Origin: Colocasia esculenta
Taxonomy: Eukaryota; Streptophyta; Magnoliopsida; Alismatales; Araceae
DNA length: 64,000 nt
Direction of reading: 5' to 3'
NCBI GenBank assembly: GCA_014218235.1
Contig: CM024753.1
Coordinates: 189,324,348-189,388,347, forward strand
Made by a program: the position numbers and the translations under genes. The notes under the pieces were generated by a model that saw only the letters and a list, made by a program, of their open reading frames with translations, had not been told where the DNA came from and did not search any database. Position 1 is the first letter of the stretch. Each line of letters starts with the position of its first letter. This document shows, piece after piece, positions 35,366-46,873 of this stretch.

Positions 35366-38300
35366 ATGACGTTAAAAGCCACTCCCAGTGTCCCTCCGCC
35401 GCCGCCGGCTGCCATGAACTCTCTCCACTCCTCTCTCTTCCTATCAGTACCGCCCCTCTCCTCCACCCACCGGAAGCCTGGCGCGGCATCGGAGTCGTGC
35501 CTTCTCCATTCCTCCGCACGCCAGCGATTGTTGAGCCGTCGGGACTCTGGAGCTGCCCACTCGCGGGGGTGGCTGTGGGGTAATCGATTGCTGCTCGGCC
35601 CCTCCAGCGATGCTGTTTTCTCTTGTACGGCCAGGGCTTCTCGCGGGTACCAACCCGGTCCGCTCCCAGCGGGAGAGGACGATGGGCTCCTCCGGCGGCA
35701 GAGCGTGTTGGAGTTCCTCACGTCCGAGAGGGTGAAGGTTGTAGCCATGCTGGCGCTGGCGCTGGCCCTCTGCAACGCCGACCGGGTGGTCATGTCGGTG
35801 GCCATCGTCCCCATGTCGGCCGCCAACGGGTGGACCAAGTCGTTCGCCGGAGTCGTACAGGTAACTATCCCCTCTATGTCAATTCTCAATGGCAAAACAA
35901 AAACGACGAGAAAATACATATCTTGTAAAGGGGGGAAAGGGCTTCTTGTATTGTGGCTATTGGTGTTCTATGTGTTTATTAATGTATGCCAGTATTTAGA
36001 TGGATTTTTCACGGGATGTGGTTGTTCATGGTCGATGACATTTTCTAATAACTTAATGATTGTTAATGGTGACTATTATCCTCTTAATTTATCTTTTGCT
36101 TTGGAAAAAGGAAGTCTGGTGATATGATTAAAGTGAATTACATCATGAGGTTTTCTGAGGAGTTCGCTTTCAGCTTGAGAGTTCTATCATGGAATTTGAA
36201 TGTTGTCAAAATCGTACATGCAAGTTTCATTATCCACTTGCCATATTTCATCATCTCATGGGTTTAGGGGATGCATATGTATTTACTGCTCAATTTACCG
36301 TTCTGTTTGCTCTTTAGTTGCTCTCTGATATTACATCAGTTTCTAGTCATCATTTCTTTGGGGATACTTGTTCTCCCCGCTTATCGGCGGCGCACTGGTG
36401 GATTACTATGGCGGCAAGCTAGTCATGGCATGGGGTGTAACCTTGTGGTCACTAGCCACGTTCCTTACTCCATGGGCGGCAGAGACTTCTCTTTGGGCAT
36501 TGCTTGCAGTGAGAGCTCTCCTTGGTGTTGCAGAAGGGGTGGCACTTCCTAGTATGAACAATATGGTCTCAAGGTAATGATGTGTTTTTTGATGTTCTAG
36601 CCTTCTTACTTCTTCTGTTACTTTCCAATACTGCTTGCTTGAGGGTTAAAGTGCTTCTCAATTTATGATAAGTTTCTTAGTGTTTGATCAAATAAGATGT
36701 TTATCATACTCTTTATGCACTATTTCAGGGTCCTTTTCTCATTTTCTGTTAAGTTGTTTGAAGTTTTTTTTTGAATTGGCCTTTTCTTATAGATGGTTTC
36801 CTCAAACAGAACGTTCTGGGGCTGTGGGACTTGCAATGGCTGGTTTCTCCCTTGGCAGTGCAATTGGACTTCTGATTTCCCCTGTCATCATGTCCAAGGC
36901 TGGTATCTTTGGACCTTTTGTGATATTTGGGTTATTTGGTTTCCTTTGGGTCCTAGCTTGGGTATCTGCAATGTCAGACAGCCCTAGTACTCATCCTCAA
37001 ATAACAAAGTATGAGCTTGAATACATTCTGAATAAAAGTCCAAAAAGACCAATGCTTCACAAGGAAAAGGATGCCAAGGTATCTGGAATGCTTCCTCCAT
37101 TCAGGCGTCTTCTCTCAAGGATGCCAACATGGGCATTGATGTCAGCAAATGCGATGCATAGCTGGGTACTACATGGTTGTATATATATTACATGTGTACT
37201 AATAACACTTTCCTTTTCAGTCAATTCATTGTGGATTTTGTTTGCAGGGATTCTTTGTTAATCTTTCATGGATGCCCATATATTTTAACATGGTATGCTC
37301 CAACCATATGTGATACTTTTGATAGAATTCGTTGTCAAACATTATATATATGGGCATCATATTTGTTGCTAATGAATGTGAATCAGATTTATCGTGTTGA
37401 CCTAAGGCAAGCAGCATGGTTCAGTGCACTTCCATGGGCTGTGATGGCAGTTTTGGGTTATTCTGCTGGTGTTATTTCAGATATGCTGATTCGGAGTGGC
37501 TTAACTGTTACTTTTACTAGAAAATTAATGCAGGTAAAATTGGCATTTTGATTATTTATAGTGAGCAAACAAGTTTTATCTTTTGATGTTCAATGCATTT
37601 TGTTTCTTCATTCATCTGCAATGTTTTGCATATGGATAGTTTACTACGTCTTGCTTTTGTATGATAGTATATTGAAGATGCTGGTGAAACAACAAACGTG
37701 GAACATAAGTGCAACAAAACACCCTGTAAATCATTAATCAATTTACTTGGAACACATTTCTTCAGATTTAAACCAGTTAGGGGAGTAAAATGTTCACAAT
37801 TCTGCATATGTTATTGTTTGACAACCAGGATGTAAGTTTACCATGCAATTAGTATTATTGTAGTTGTATCTCTACAGAACAATTGGGATGGAACATTACC
37901 ATTGCAAAAGAATAAGACTGAACTTTGTGCTTGGTGAATGATCCATGTCACACACAGAGCTATCCATGCATGCATAATTTTGTTTGACTTCGTGTCTGTA
38001 CACTCCATACAAGAGGTGGGACAAAATTTTACCATTGTAAAAGAGTAAGGCTTACTTTGCACTTGGCTAGTTGGTAAACACATGGTTAGCTGGCAGGAAG
38101 TTTCACAGTAGAATTTCTATGGCCCATCGTACACAGACACATTTACACATTCAGGGAAACAGTGTGGGTAATTTTTGACGTATTTTAAAATTATTAATTT
38201 GATGTATAGGTCATGGCATAATATGATACATATAAGATTGATGAGGTGGATTGATGTGTGTCATGTCATAATTCTACCTAGATGTTAGATAATTAAGTTC

Positions 38301-39713
38301 GGGATACTTTGGTGAACTAGTTCTTCTTAAGACTAGCTGCACTCACAGCTATGGCACACTTGTTGATGTGGGAAAAAAATGTCATTTTGTGGTGCTAACA
38401 ACTTTCATCTCTTATTAAGTATTTATTTAGAATTATAGGTTGCAAATAAGGTAGGGTAAATGCAAAACTGCTGGTTTCAGTTTCCCTGTGACATTATTAT
38501 GTTCAGACACAAGGATGGACTAAACAAAGTATATGAAGAAAAATGTGAAGTTACAAAAGGAAAAATTCATTCAGTACCACCTCGACATTACATCAGACTT
38601 CAGAAAAATGAAATTAGTCATAACATGATTGCAATCCAGATTTTCAGTGTTATGCGGGAAACTTCTTGTTATGGACCATGGTAGAACACTGAACTGGCAA
38701 CAAATTTATATTAAAAAAATTCAGTCAAAATGACTCTTCAACTGCAAACAATGGATGGGATGTAATCCTGGGATCATTGGATGAAAAAGAAGAGTGGTAG
38801 GAGCCAACTGCAAGGTGTGTTTTTTGTTATTTGTTAAAAAGTTTTGTCATACTTGGCGGCATTCATTTTTCTATCATACTTAAAGCCAACTGGAAGGCGC
38901 GCAACACATGAAGTACTGTATCTTATGGTGTTTTACATCACAAACCAAATGACCCTTCAGCTAAGGCCATATTGTAATTTCCAGCAATCCTTTGTTCTTC
39001 ACGAATATTATCAAACTACTTTTCCATCTTATTTGGTTTCATTTGTGAGATTAGATTTTAGTTCTTTGTATCTGCGAGTTGCCTATCCTTGAAGTTTGCA
39101 TGTGTACAAGTTCCTCGCAACAGATACAATCTTCAGAGATTGACCTTCAAGAAAACAAATTTCCCTTTTGCAGACGATTGGCTTTGTTGGTCCAGGTGTT
39201 GCCATTCTTGGGTTGAATGCATCCCGAAGTCCTTTTGTTGCATCAGCATGGCTGACAGTAGCCGTTGGCCTTAGTTCCTTCAGTCACTCTGGTTTCTTGG
39301 TGAATATTCAGGTATCTGTGGGTTTAGAACTCGATCTAAGTATATCACACCTTTGCATATTTGTGATGCTGATTCCTAAGCTTTGCCCGTGTTTTGCCAG
39401 GAAATAGCCCCACAGTATACTGGTGTCTTGCATGGTATTCTTCGAAATTCAGTGCAATTATTTCTTTGTGCATTTGAGTTCATGTCATTAGCTTGTCAAG
39501 TTGATGGATTTCCTTTACTGTTCAACAGGTTTGTCGAACACTGCAGGGACTTTAGCAGCTATCATGGGAACCGTGGGAGCAGGTTTGTTTGTGGAAAGGA
39601 TGGGATCCTTTCGTGGTTTTCTGTTGCTCACGTCACTTTTATATTTCATTAGTTCCATCTTCTGGAACATCTTTGCCTCTGCAGAGCCCGTTGATTTTGA
39701 CAAGACAAGTTAA
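35366..39713 (+). CDS. PHT4: PHT4-family plastid anion/phosphate transporter (MFS), 8 exons
   Basis: Exons 35366-35860, 36347-36573, 36793-37165, 37248-37292, 37387-37533, 39174-39311, 39401-39434 and 39529-39713, all with GT-AG introns, join to 1644 bases (547 aa plus stop) with no interruption. Residues 1 to about 110 are Ser/Arg-rich with few acids, as in a chloroplast transit peptide. The MFS body follows, with RVKVVAMLALALALCNADRV (first helix), GGALVDYYGGK (loop 2-3 signature) and SRWFPQTERSGAVG. The family moves inorganic phosphate or other anions, mostly across plastid membranes. From memory it is nearest PHT4;5; the exact paralogue is unsure. A second in-frame ATG at 35414 could be the start. 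Intron 5 is 1640 bases, with short internal duplications near 37890 and 38030. No TATA box stands out. Confidence 0.92.
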
Positions 39714-40282
39714 TCGTTTTCCACGGGCACATGTAAAATCTTGTAAAAGCCAGGAAATTTGCAGTTTTTTAGACTTGGTTGGTCTCTCTGTGTATAGTGA
39801 AGATTAAGCGTTAATGTTCGGGTCTTCCAAGCGCTTCGATGGATTGTCTCTTAACCAAGCACAAGTATCTGAGATTGGAAGAAGTCCTGGTGGAAACAGT
39901 TATCTCTCACTCATCAAGTATCCGGGACTCCATAAGTAGGACATGCAATGTCTACCTTTCGGACCACACAAATCCAACCCAAGTGAGCGATCAGATTCGA
40001 AGATTGCTATCATTCATCCAGATAATTTTGAAATTTCTGTCGATTCCAGATGTAAAAAAAAAAAGATCAGTACACCCAGCAAACACATGACGTCAAATTA
40101 TAACAAAATCAACACCACGAGTCACAAGAAGAAACAATATACAGAACCAGAACCAAGCAATTCGGAAATGTGAACCCAATCAAGTCAACAAGATCATATC
40201 AATTCCAATATGAATTGCTTTTGAGAGATTCATGCGGTATCAAAGAAAGGACAAAGATTTGCAGGTATCGGGATCCCAAAAT
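39714..40282 (+). other. PHT4 3' flank / presumed 3' UTR
   Basis: Contains the presumed 3' UTR and intergenic DNA up to the hAT target site. No clear polyadenylation signal and no other gene was found. On the minus strand the last bases (up to 40290) would be intron sequence of the GAUT-like gene broken by the hAT. Confidence 0.4.
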
Positions 40283-40472
40283 TACCCAAGTAGCCTTGTC
40301 AATGGATCGGATCCGGGTTGGATCCTTTGAGATTCATATATGGATCCGAAAAAACATGATCCTGATCCGATCTGAATCCGAAATTTGAGCAAAATTCGGA
40401 TCTGAATTCGGATCAGATCCGGGCTCCAACATCGGCTGGTCCTTTATTTGCTCCGCACGCTGCCTCACCTTT

Positions 40473-41103
40473 TGTTATGTTTTTGACTTGGTCAACATCC
40501 TAGTGGGTATGGTTTTGGTAACCCATGTTACCAATAGCCCAACCACCTGTTAATAGGATGGGAAGGATCCAACACGTCCTTGTGTACGCAAGGACGTGCT
40601 GGGTTTTATTTGGGTTTTTTTTCCCTTTTGCCCGGTTACACCCAAGGATGTGTTTTGGTTGGGGAAAAAGGGTGTTCCGGCGGCTGCTGCAGGTGTGTGA
40701 TCGTGGCGGCCGATTTTTCTCCTCCTCTTCTTCGTTCTCAATTGTGAGAACGTGGAGTTCGTGGTGCTGCTTTTTCGAAGTCTTGTGGGGCTATTTAAAG
40801 GGGCACCTTCTACAGAAAAAGGGTTAGGAGGTTTGAAGTTTGCTTCGTTTAGGGGAAGATTGCTCGGAGTCGTTGTAAGGGCATCTTCTCAGTTTGTACT
40901 GCTTCTACAAGTTAGTAAGTCTCTCTGCTCTCCCCGTGGATGTAGGAAGACACATCGTCTCTCCGAACCACGTAAATCTGTTATCCTTTTGTGGTTTGTT
41001 TTATCTTGTGTAATTTCTCGGGTTGATCTTTGTTGCGCAAATTACTTGTTGATTCACACGTTTGTCTGCTGCGTGAGTGCATCGGCACTCCAATATTATA
41101 ACA
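40473..41103 (+). repeat. 5' LTR of the Copia element
   Basis: 631 bp, TGTTAT...ATAACA. Contains a 10-bp stem CACGTCCTTG / CAAGGACGTG with a 6-base loop (40573-40598). Slightly diverged from the right LTR (scattered substitutions and a few indels). Confidence 0.9.
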
Positions 41104-41105
41104 TC

Positions 41106-41117
41106 TGGTATCAGAGC
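41106..41117 (+). promoter_or_regulatory. Primer binding site, tRNA-iMet type
   Basis: TGGTATCAGAGC, two bases after the LTR end. Confidence 0.9.
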
Positions 41118-41165
41118 TAGATTTAGATGTTTTGTGTGATTCTGTCAAGTTCACATGTTGCAAAG

Positions 41166-44100
41166 ATGTCAGGCACGAAGTTTGATGTGCAAAAATTCGA
41201 TGGCAAGATTGATTTCAGTCTGTGGCAAAAACGAGTAAAAGCGATTTTGGTACAGAACAATTTGCACAAGGCACTTCTCGGCAAGGAGAAGTCTGGGAAG
41301 AGCGATGAGGACTGGGATGAGCTAGATTTGAAAGCAATAAGTACAATACAATTATGTCTTGCTGATGAGGTAATGTACAATGTTGCTGACGTTGATACTA
41401 CTGTTGATTTGTGGAAGAAATTAGAAAAGCTCTATATGTCTAAATCATTGACGAACAAGCTTTATTTAAAGAAGCAATTATATAGCCTTCATATGTCTGA
41501 TGGGACTGACCTCTTAGAACATATGAATGCTTTCAATAAGTTGATTTCACAGTTTCGCAGTGTCGATGTTAAGGTGGAGGAGGAAGACCAGGCTCTTCTT
41601 CTCCTTTCGTCTTTGCCGAAGTCTTACGACCACTTGGTGACCACGATTCTTTATGGGAAAGAAACCTTGAAGATGGAAGAGGTCAAGTATACTTTGCTAT
41701 CAAATGAAGTCAGAAACAAATCAACCAGTGCTAGTGATGAAAGTTTGATGGTAAAGAGTTCGGGTCAGGACAGAGGACGTAAGAAGCAGAAAGATGACAA
41801 GAAAAATCGATCCAAATCAAAATCAAAAGGAAAGGACAACAGGTGCCGCTACTGCAAAGAAGAAGGACACTGGAAAGTTGATTGCCCCAAGTTGAAGGAA
41901 AAATCTAAAAATAAAGGAAAGGAGCAAGTTGAGGCCAACGTTGCTTCCGATTCAGAAAAGGAAGGAGATGTTCTTACCATCCCCTCAAGTATGGATTTTT
42001 CTGACACATGGATTCTTGATTCTGGATGTTCCTATCATATGTGCCCATATAGAGAATGGTTTGATGCTTACAAGTCATATGATGGGGGTAGAGTTCTTAT
42101 GGGAAATAACTCCGAGTGTAGAACTGTTGGGATAGGAACTATCAAAATCAAGATGTTTGATGGGGTTGTTAGGACTTTGACTGAGGTTAGACATGTCCTA
42201 GATTTGAGGAAGAGTCTAATCTCCCTTGGTGCTCTTGATGCTTCTGGATGTACCTTTAGTGGTTCTAATAGCATATTAAAAGTGACATGTGGTGCTTTAG
42301 TTGTTATGAAGGGAGAAAAGATAGGTTCTTTGTATAAGTTGATTGGTAAAACTGTTACAGATGATGCTGCTATTTCCTCCTCTTTTGATGATGATAACAC
42401 TTTGTTGTGGCATGCTAGGCTTGGTCATATGAGTGAGAGAGGATTGATAGAATTGCATAATAGAAATTTACTCAAGGGTATAAAATATTGCAAACTTGAT
42501 TTCTGTGAATCATGTGTTCTTAGAAAATAGTGTAGGGTTAAATTTGTTACTTCTAACAAGCGAAGTAAAAATATCCTTGAGTATATTCATTCTGATGTTT
42601 GGGGTGCATCACCAGTAACATATTATGGTGGAGCTTGATATTTTGTCACTTTTATTGATGACTTCTCCAGAAAAGTTTGGATCTATTTTTTGAAGCACAA
42701 GTCAGAGGTGTTCGAAAAGTTTAGAAGCTAGAAAGCCAGAGTTGAGAAGGACACAGGCAAACATGTGAAAGTCCTGCGAACTGATAATGGTGGTGAGTAC
42801 ACCTCAAAGGAATTTGAGGATTTTTGTAAGCATGAAGGTATTGCTCGGCATTTCACTATTCCTGGTAAAGCACAATAGAATGGTGTAGCTGAAAGAATGA
42901 ACAGAACTTTGCTAGAGAAAGCTCGTTGTATGAGGTTGTTTGCCAACCTACCAAAGCAATTTTGGGCCGAGGCAGTTAACATGGCTTGTTATATTGTTAA
43001 CAGGTCACCTTCAACATCGTTGGGACTCAAGACACCATATGAAGTTTGGTCTGGTAAGCCAGCTGATTATTCTGATATGCATATTTTTGGTTGTCCTGCT
43101 TTTGTCTTGTTGCAGGATGGAGAGAGGACAAAGCTTGATGCAAAGTCCAAGAAGTGTATCTTTCTGGGATACAGGTCTGGTGTGAAAGGGTACAAATTCT
43201 GGAACCCTGACACGAAGAAGGTGGAGCTCAGTAGAGATGTTGTATTTGATGAAGCCTCTATGTTGAAGATTAATCAGCAACAGGTGAAGAAGTCCAATAC
43301 CTCAGTTCAGGTGGAGCTGAGAAATGATGAGTCTATTATGAACTCTGATTCTGGGGAGTCTTCACATCAGGATGAGGAAAGTATAGAACCTGTTGAGGAG
43401 GAGCCTTACTCTCTTGCGCAGGGGAGAACCAGAAGAGAAATTAAAGTATCATTAAGATTTCAGGATACAGTTGCTTATGGTTTTCCTATTTTGTCTGCTG
43501 ACCCTTCTAGTTTTCAGGAGGCTATAGAGAGTAAGGACAGTGGCATGTGGCTGAATGCTATGAAGGAAGAGAAAAATTCTCTTCAAAAGAATCAGACTTG
43601 GGAGCTAATCATGCTTCCCAAGGGCAAGAAGGCTATCGGCTGCAAATGGGTGTACAGGAAGAAAGAGGCTTCATCAGATAAAGAACCAACTAAGTACAAG
43701 GCAAGGTTGGTAGCCAAGGGCTATGCTTAGAGGTAAGGTATTGATTTTACAAAGATTTTTTCTCCAGTGGTAAAACACTATTCGATTCGTGTTATGCTTG
43801 CTATGGTAGCTATGTGGGATTTGGAATTGGAGCAGCTTGATGTGAAGACTGCCTTCCTGCATGGCAGTCTGGATGAGGAGATTTACATGTTGCAGCCAGA
43901 AGGATTTGTTCAGAAAGGTAATGAAAAGCTGGTTTGTAAGTTGAAAAGATCTCTATATCGTTTGAAGCAGGCTCCACGACAATGGTATAAAAGGTTTGAC
44001 ACTTTTATGTTGGCAAATGGTTATAGTAGAAGCAGGTATGACAGCTGTGTTTATTACCGTTTCCTTGATGATGGTTCTATTATCTTACTAATGTTTTATG

Positions 44101-45072
44101 TTGATGATATGCTTATTGCATGTAAGCATATGTTGGAAATTGCTAAGTTGAAACAGGAACTTAGTTCAGAGTTTGAAATGAAAGACCTAGGAGGTGCCAG
44201 AAAAATCCTAGGCATGGAGATCCACAGAGATCGAAAAATTGGTAAGTTGTGGTTGACCCATAAGGGTTACATTCAGAAGGTGTTTGGCTAAATTCAACAT
44301 GAATGAAGCCAAGGCAGTTAGCACACCTATTTCTCAGCATTTTAGATTGTCATTACAGCAGTGTCCTCAGTCTGATGAAGAACGTCAGGAAATGCTCAAA
44401 GTGCCATATGCAAATGCAGTTGGTTGTCTGATGTATGCTATGGTTTGCACTAGGCCGGATCTGTCTCAGGCAGTTAGTGTAGTTAGCAGGTACATGGGGA
44501 ATCCAGGAAAAGAGCATTGGAATGCAGTTAAATGGATTTTGCGTTATCTAAAGGGTACATCAGATGTTGGTTTGTTGTTTTAGAAGGGCACTAATAGTAC
44601 TGATGTTTTAGTTGGTTTTGTTGACTCAGATTATGCAGGTGACCTTGACAAGAGGAGATCCACTATAGGGTATATCTATACTCTAGGTGGAGGTCCCATC
44701 AATTGGAAGGCCATGCTACAAGATATAGTTGCTTTGTCAACCACAGAAGCTGAATAGATTGCTGCAGTGGAAGCTGCCAAAGAAGCAGTTTGGCTGAAAG
44801 GTTTGGTGAAAGAGCTCGGTGTCTCTCAGAAGAGTGTTTGTCTGAATTGTGATAGTCAGAGTGCTATTTGCCTTGCAAAGGATCCTGTGTATCATGCAAG
44901 AACGAAGCACATCGACGTCAGATATCACAAGCTCAGAGAGTTAGTTGCAAGTGGTGACATTCAACTTATCAAAGTTCCAACTCAGGAGAACGCTGCAGAT
45001 ATGATGACCAAGCCGCTCTCAACTGTCAAGTTTCAGCATTGTCTGGACTTGGCAAATGTTTGTGATTGCTGA
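41166..45072 (+). pseudogene. Copia gag-pol polyprotein gene, interrupted
   Basis: Begins MSGTKFDVQKFDGKIDFSLW (gag), with zinc knuckle CRYCKEEGHWKVDC at about 41842-41885. The protease follows (WILDSGCSYHMC, about 42010), then the pre-integrase HHCC region (LWHARLGHMSERG) and integrase core with HSDVWG, TDNGGEY and AERMNR. RT has FYVDDMLIA at about 44096-44122 and RNase H has CDSQSAICLA and HARTKHIDVRYH. Stops: 42528 TAG, 42636 TGA, 42729 TAG, 42876 TAG, 43728 TAG, 43734 TAA, 44581 TAG and 44755 TAG; frameshift near 44285. Most stops are one transition from Gln or Trp codons. The first open part (gag-protease) is intact and might still be translated. Confidence 0.92.
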
Positions 45073-45192
45073 GGTGTGAAGGCCCCAGGGAGAGGGGGTG
45101 TTTTTTTACTTAGAGAGAGATATAAATTTTTATGCGGAAGTGTGTTGGAGCATTTGTTCTTTTGTATTTGACCAAGTCAAATAGGTGGAGTT

Positions 45193-45818
45193 TGTTATGT
45201 TTTTGACTTGGTCAACATCCTAGTGGGTATGGTTTTGGTAACCCACGTTACCAATAGCCCAACCACCTATTAATAGGATGGGAAGGATCCAACACGTCCT
45301 TGCGTACGCAAGGACGTTCTGGGTTTTATTTGGGTTTTTTTTCCCTTTTTCCCGATTGCAAGGACGTGTTTTGGTTGGGGAAAAAGGGTGTTCCAGCGGC
45401 TGCTGCAGGTGTGTGATCGTGGCGGTCGATTTTTCTCCTCCTCTTCTTCGTTCTCAATTGTGAGAACGTGGAGTTCGTGGTGCTGCCTTTTCGAAGTCTT
45501 GTGGGGCTATTTAAAGGGGCACCTTCTACAGAAAAGGGTTAGGAGGTTTGAAGTTTGCGTCGTTTAGGGGAAGATTGCTCGGAGTCGTTGTAAGGGCATC
45601 TTCTCAGTTTGAACTGCTTCTACAAGTTAGTAAGTCTCTCTGCTCTCCCCATGGATGTAGGAAGACACATCGTCTCTCCGAACCACGTAAATTTGTTGTC
45701 CCCTTGTGGTTTGTTTTATCTTGCGTAATTTCTCAGATCGATCTTTGTTGCACAAACTATTTGTTGATTCACATGTTTGTCCGCTGCGTGAGTGCATCGG
45801 CACTCCAATATTATAACA
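45193..45818 (+). repeat. 3' LTR of the Copia element
   Basis: 626 bp. The stem-loop of the left LTR is here a perfect 24-base palindrome (45294-45317, centred on CGTACG). The LTR start lies in the loop of a 14-bp inverted repeat (45168-45181 against 45202-45215). Confidence 0.9.
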
Positions 45819-45897
45819 ACCTTCTCCCCCTTGCAAAGTTGTAACCCCAAACCCCTCTCTCTCTCTCTACACCAGGCGATAGCAAGGGGCCGTCGGC

Positions 45898-46440
45898 ATG
45901 CCTGTCTGCCTGCTCCTCTTCCTCTTCCTCATGTCCGCAACGGGGGTATGCGGCGACAGCAATAGCAGCAGCAGCCGTCAGAGGAGATCCAGGCCCTGCG
46001 GAGACCCCTGCAGTGGCGACAATCCTAAGGGCTTTGGCCCTGGAAGTCCCCCCCCCCCTTCCAGAGATCTGCGTCGACCACTAGAGGGATGCGGCTAGGG
46101 CGGGGCAACAGGGAGTGGGAGGAACCACAGGCTGGGAGGTGCGGGAGCTGCACTGGCGCTAATGCCGCCGTCTCTGCCTCCATGGGCACAGCTTGGCCCT
46201 CACCTGGGAAAATTTGAGGATCTTGTACAATTTCGCCTCCTCCTCCGGCATCCTCTTCCATACGTCTGGGTCCTTCACCTTCTCGTCCTCCGGAGTCGCC
46301 ATCGACGTAGGCATGGGGTGCAACGGCGGTGCTACTTCTGTCCTGGATGGAACTAGGACAAGCAGAGGAACCCGCCATTGTGCTCATGGCGGCGGCGCCT
46401 GTTGCCCTAGGGAAGGCGTCGGTGCTCTTGCTTTGGTATG
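45898..46440. pseudogene. GC-rich cargo in the hAT element, possible captured gene piece
   Basis: The plus strand has an ATG at 45898 with a hydrophobic start (MPVCLLLFLFLMSATGVCG), like a signal peptide, then a basic, Ser/Pro-rich tail to 46098. On the minus strand, 46300-46190 reads TPEDEKVKDPDVWKRMPEEE and AKLYKILKFSQ, which looks like real protein but cannot be assigned. The GC-rich composition differs from the AT-rich TIR arms. It is likely host gene DNA carried by the hAT; strand and identity are unresolved. Confidence 0.35.
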
Positions 46441-46637
46441 AAGCGAGCGAACTCTTTAGCTGCTTTTCGGATTAGGTGTTTGCCCCTAAACAGAAGAGTT
46501 TCAGATAAAAAATGTTGCCCCGAATCTGGACAAAAGCTGTATTTCAGGTCAAAATATGTGATCCAAATCCGAATTTGTTTTCAGATTCGGATCGGATTTT
46601 CGGATCCGCTGGATCCATTGACAGGTCTATACCCAAG

Positions 46638-46873
46638 GAAGAGTAGTTGTTGACCCTCTCGAGTGTGATGACTGTGGTGAGGATGAAGAGAAACGAAACT
46701 AGGAACGTAAGGATGAGGATGGTGTGGAAGAGTGTTCGATATGAAATGTGGCAAACCATTGGCCCTAACCTTCCTGAAATCGAGAGGGAGCCCGAGAGGA
46801 AGCAAGGGACGAAGGAACCTTGAGGAGGGAGGCAAGGAGAGAGAGGTATGAGGTGTGAGTCTAGTGTTTTCAA
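46638..46873 (-). pseudogene. Exon 1 fragment of a GAUT13/14-like galacturonosyltransferase gene
   Basis: The minus strand from ATG 46873 contains HISYRTLFHTILIL, a single transmembrane stretch (FLVSFLFILTTVITL) and ERVNNYSSLG. This matches, from memory, the Golgi membrane-anchor region of plant GAUT13/GAUT14 proteins, which take part in pectin synthesis. The exon ends at the hAT target site; across the hAT the sequence resumes as TTGGGTAATTTT at 40290 downward, a plausible GT donor. The GT8 catalytic exons are not in the window, and PHT4 starts within 600 bases, so this is a relic. Confidence 0.65.

Larger units (their letters stand above)
40473..45818 (+). mobile_element. Ty1/Copia element, Tork-like, decayed but complete in layout
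   Basis: LTRs 40473-41103 and 45193-45818 begin TGTTAT and end ATAACA. The target duplication is ACCTT (40467-40471 and 45819-45823), with one extra T at the left junction. A tRNA-iMet site lies at 41106-41117 and a short purine stretch precedes the right LTR. All Copia domains occur in the usual order (gag, protease, integrase, RT, RNase H), but stops and one frameshift disable them. The Tork assignment rests on the gag start and is tentative. Confidence 0.9.
40291..46629. mobile_element. hAT-type transposon, non-autonomous, containing a Copia element
   Basis: Terminal inverted repeats TAGCCTTGTCAATGGATC (left) and TAGACCTGTCAATGGATC (right, read inward) are flanked by a perfect 8-bp duplication TACCCAAG at 40283-40290 and 46630-46637. 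The inverted similarity continues inward as GGATCCG/GATTCGGATC-rich sequence to about 40420 and 46545. An 8-bp TSD and TAG-start TIRs are typical of hAT. Without the Copia insert it is about 1 kb and codes no transposase. Confidence 0.88.

Noticed and set aside
35298..35919. Minus-strand frames over PHT4 exon 1
   Set aside because: Shadow of the GC-rich transit-peptide exon; the plus-strand exon has family motifs and correct splice sites.
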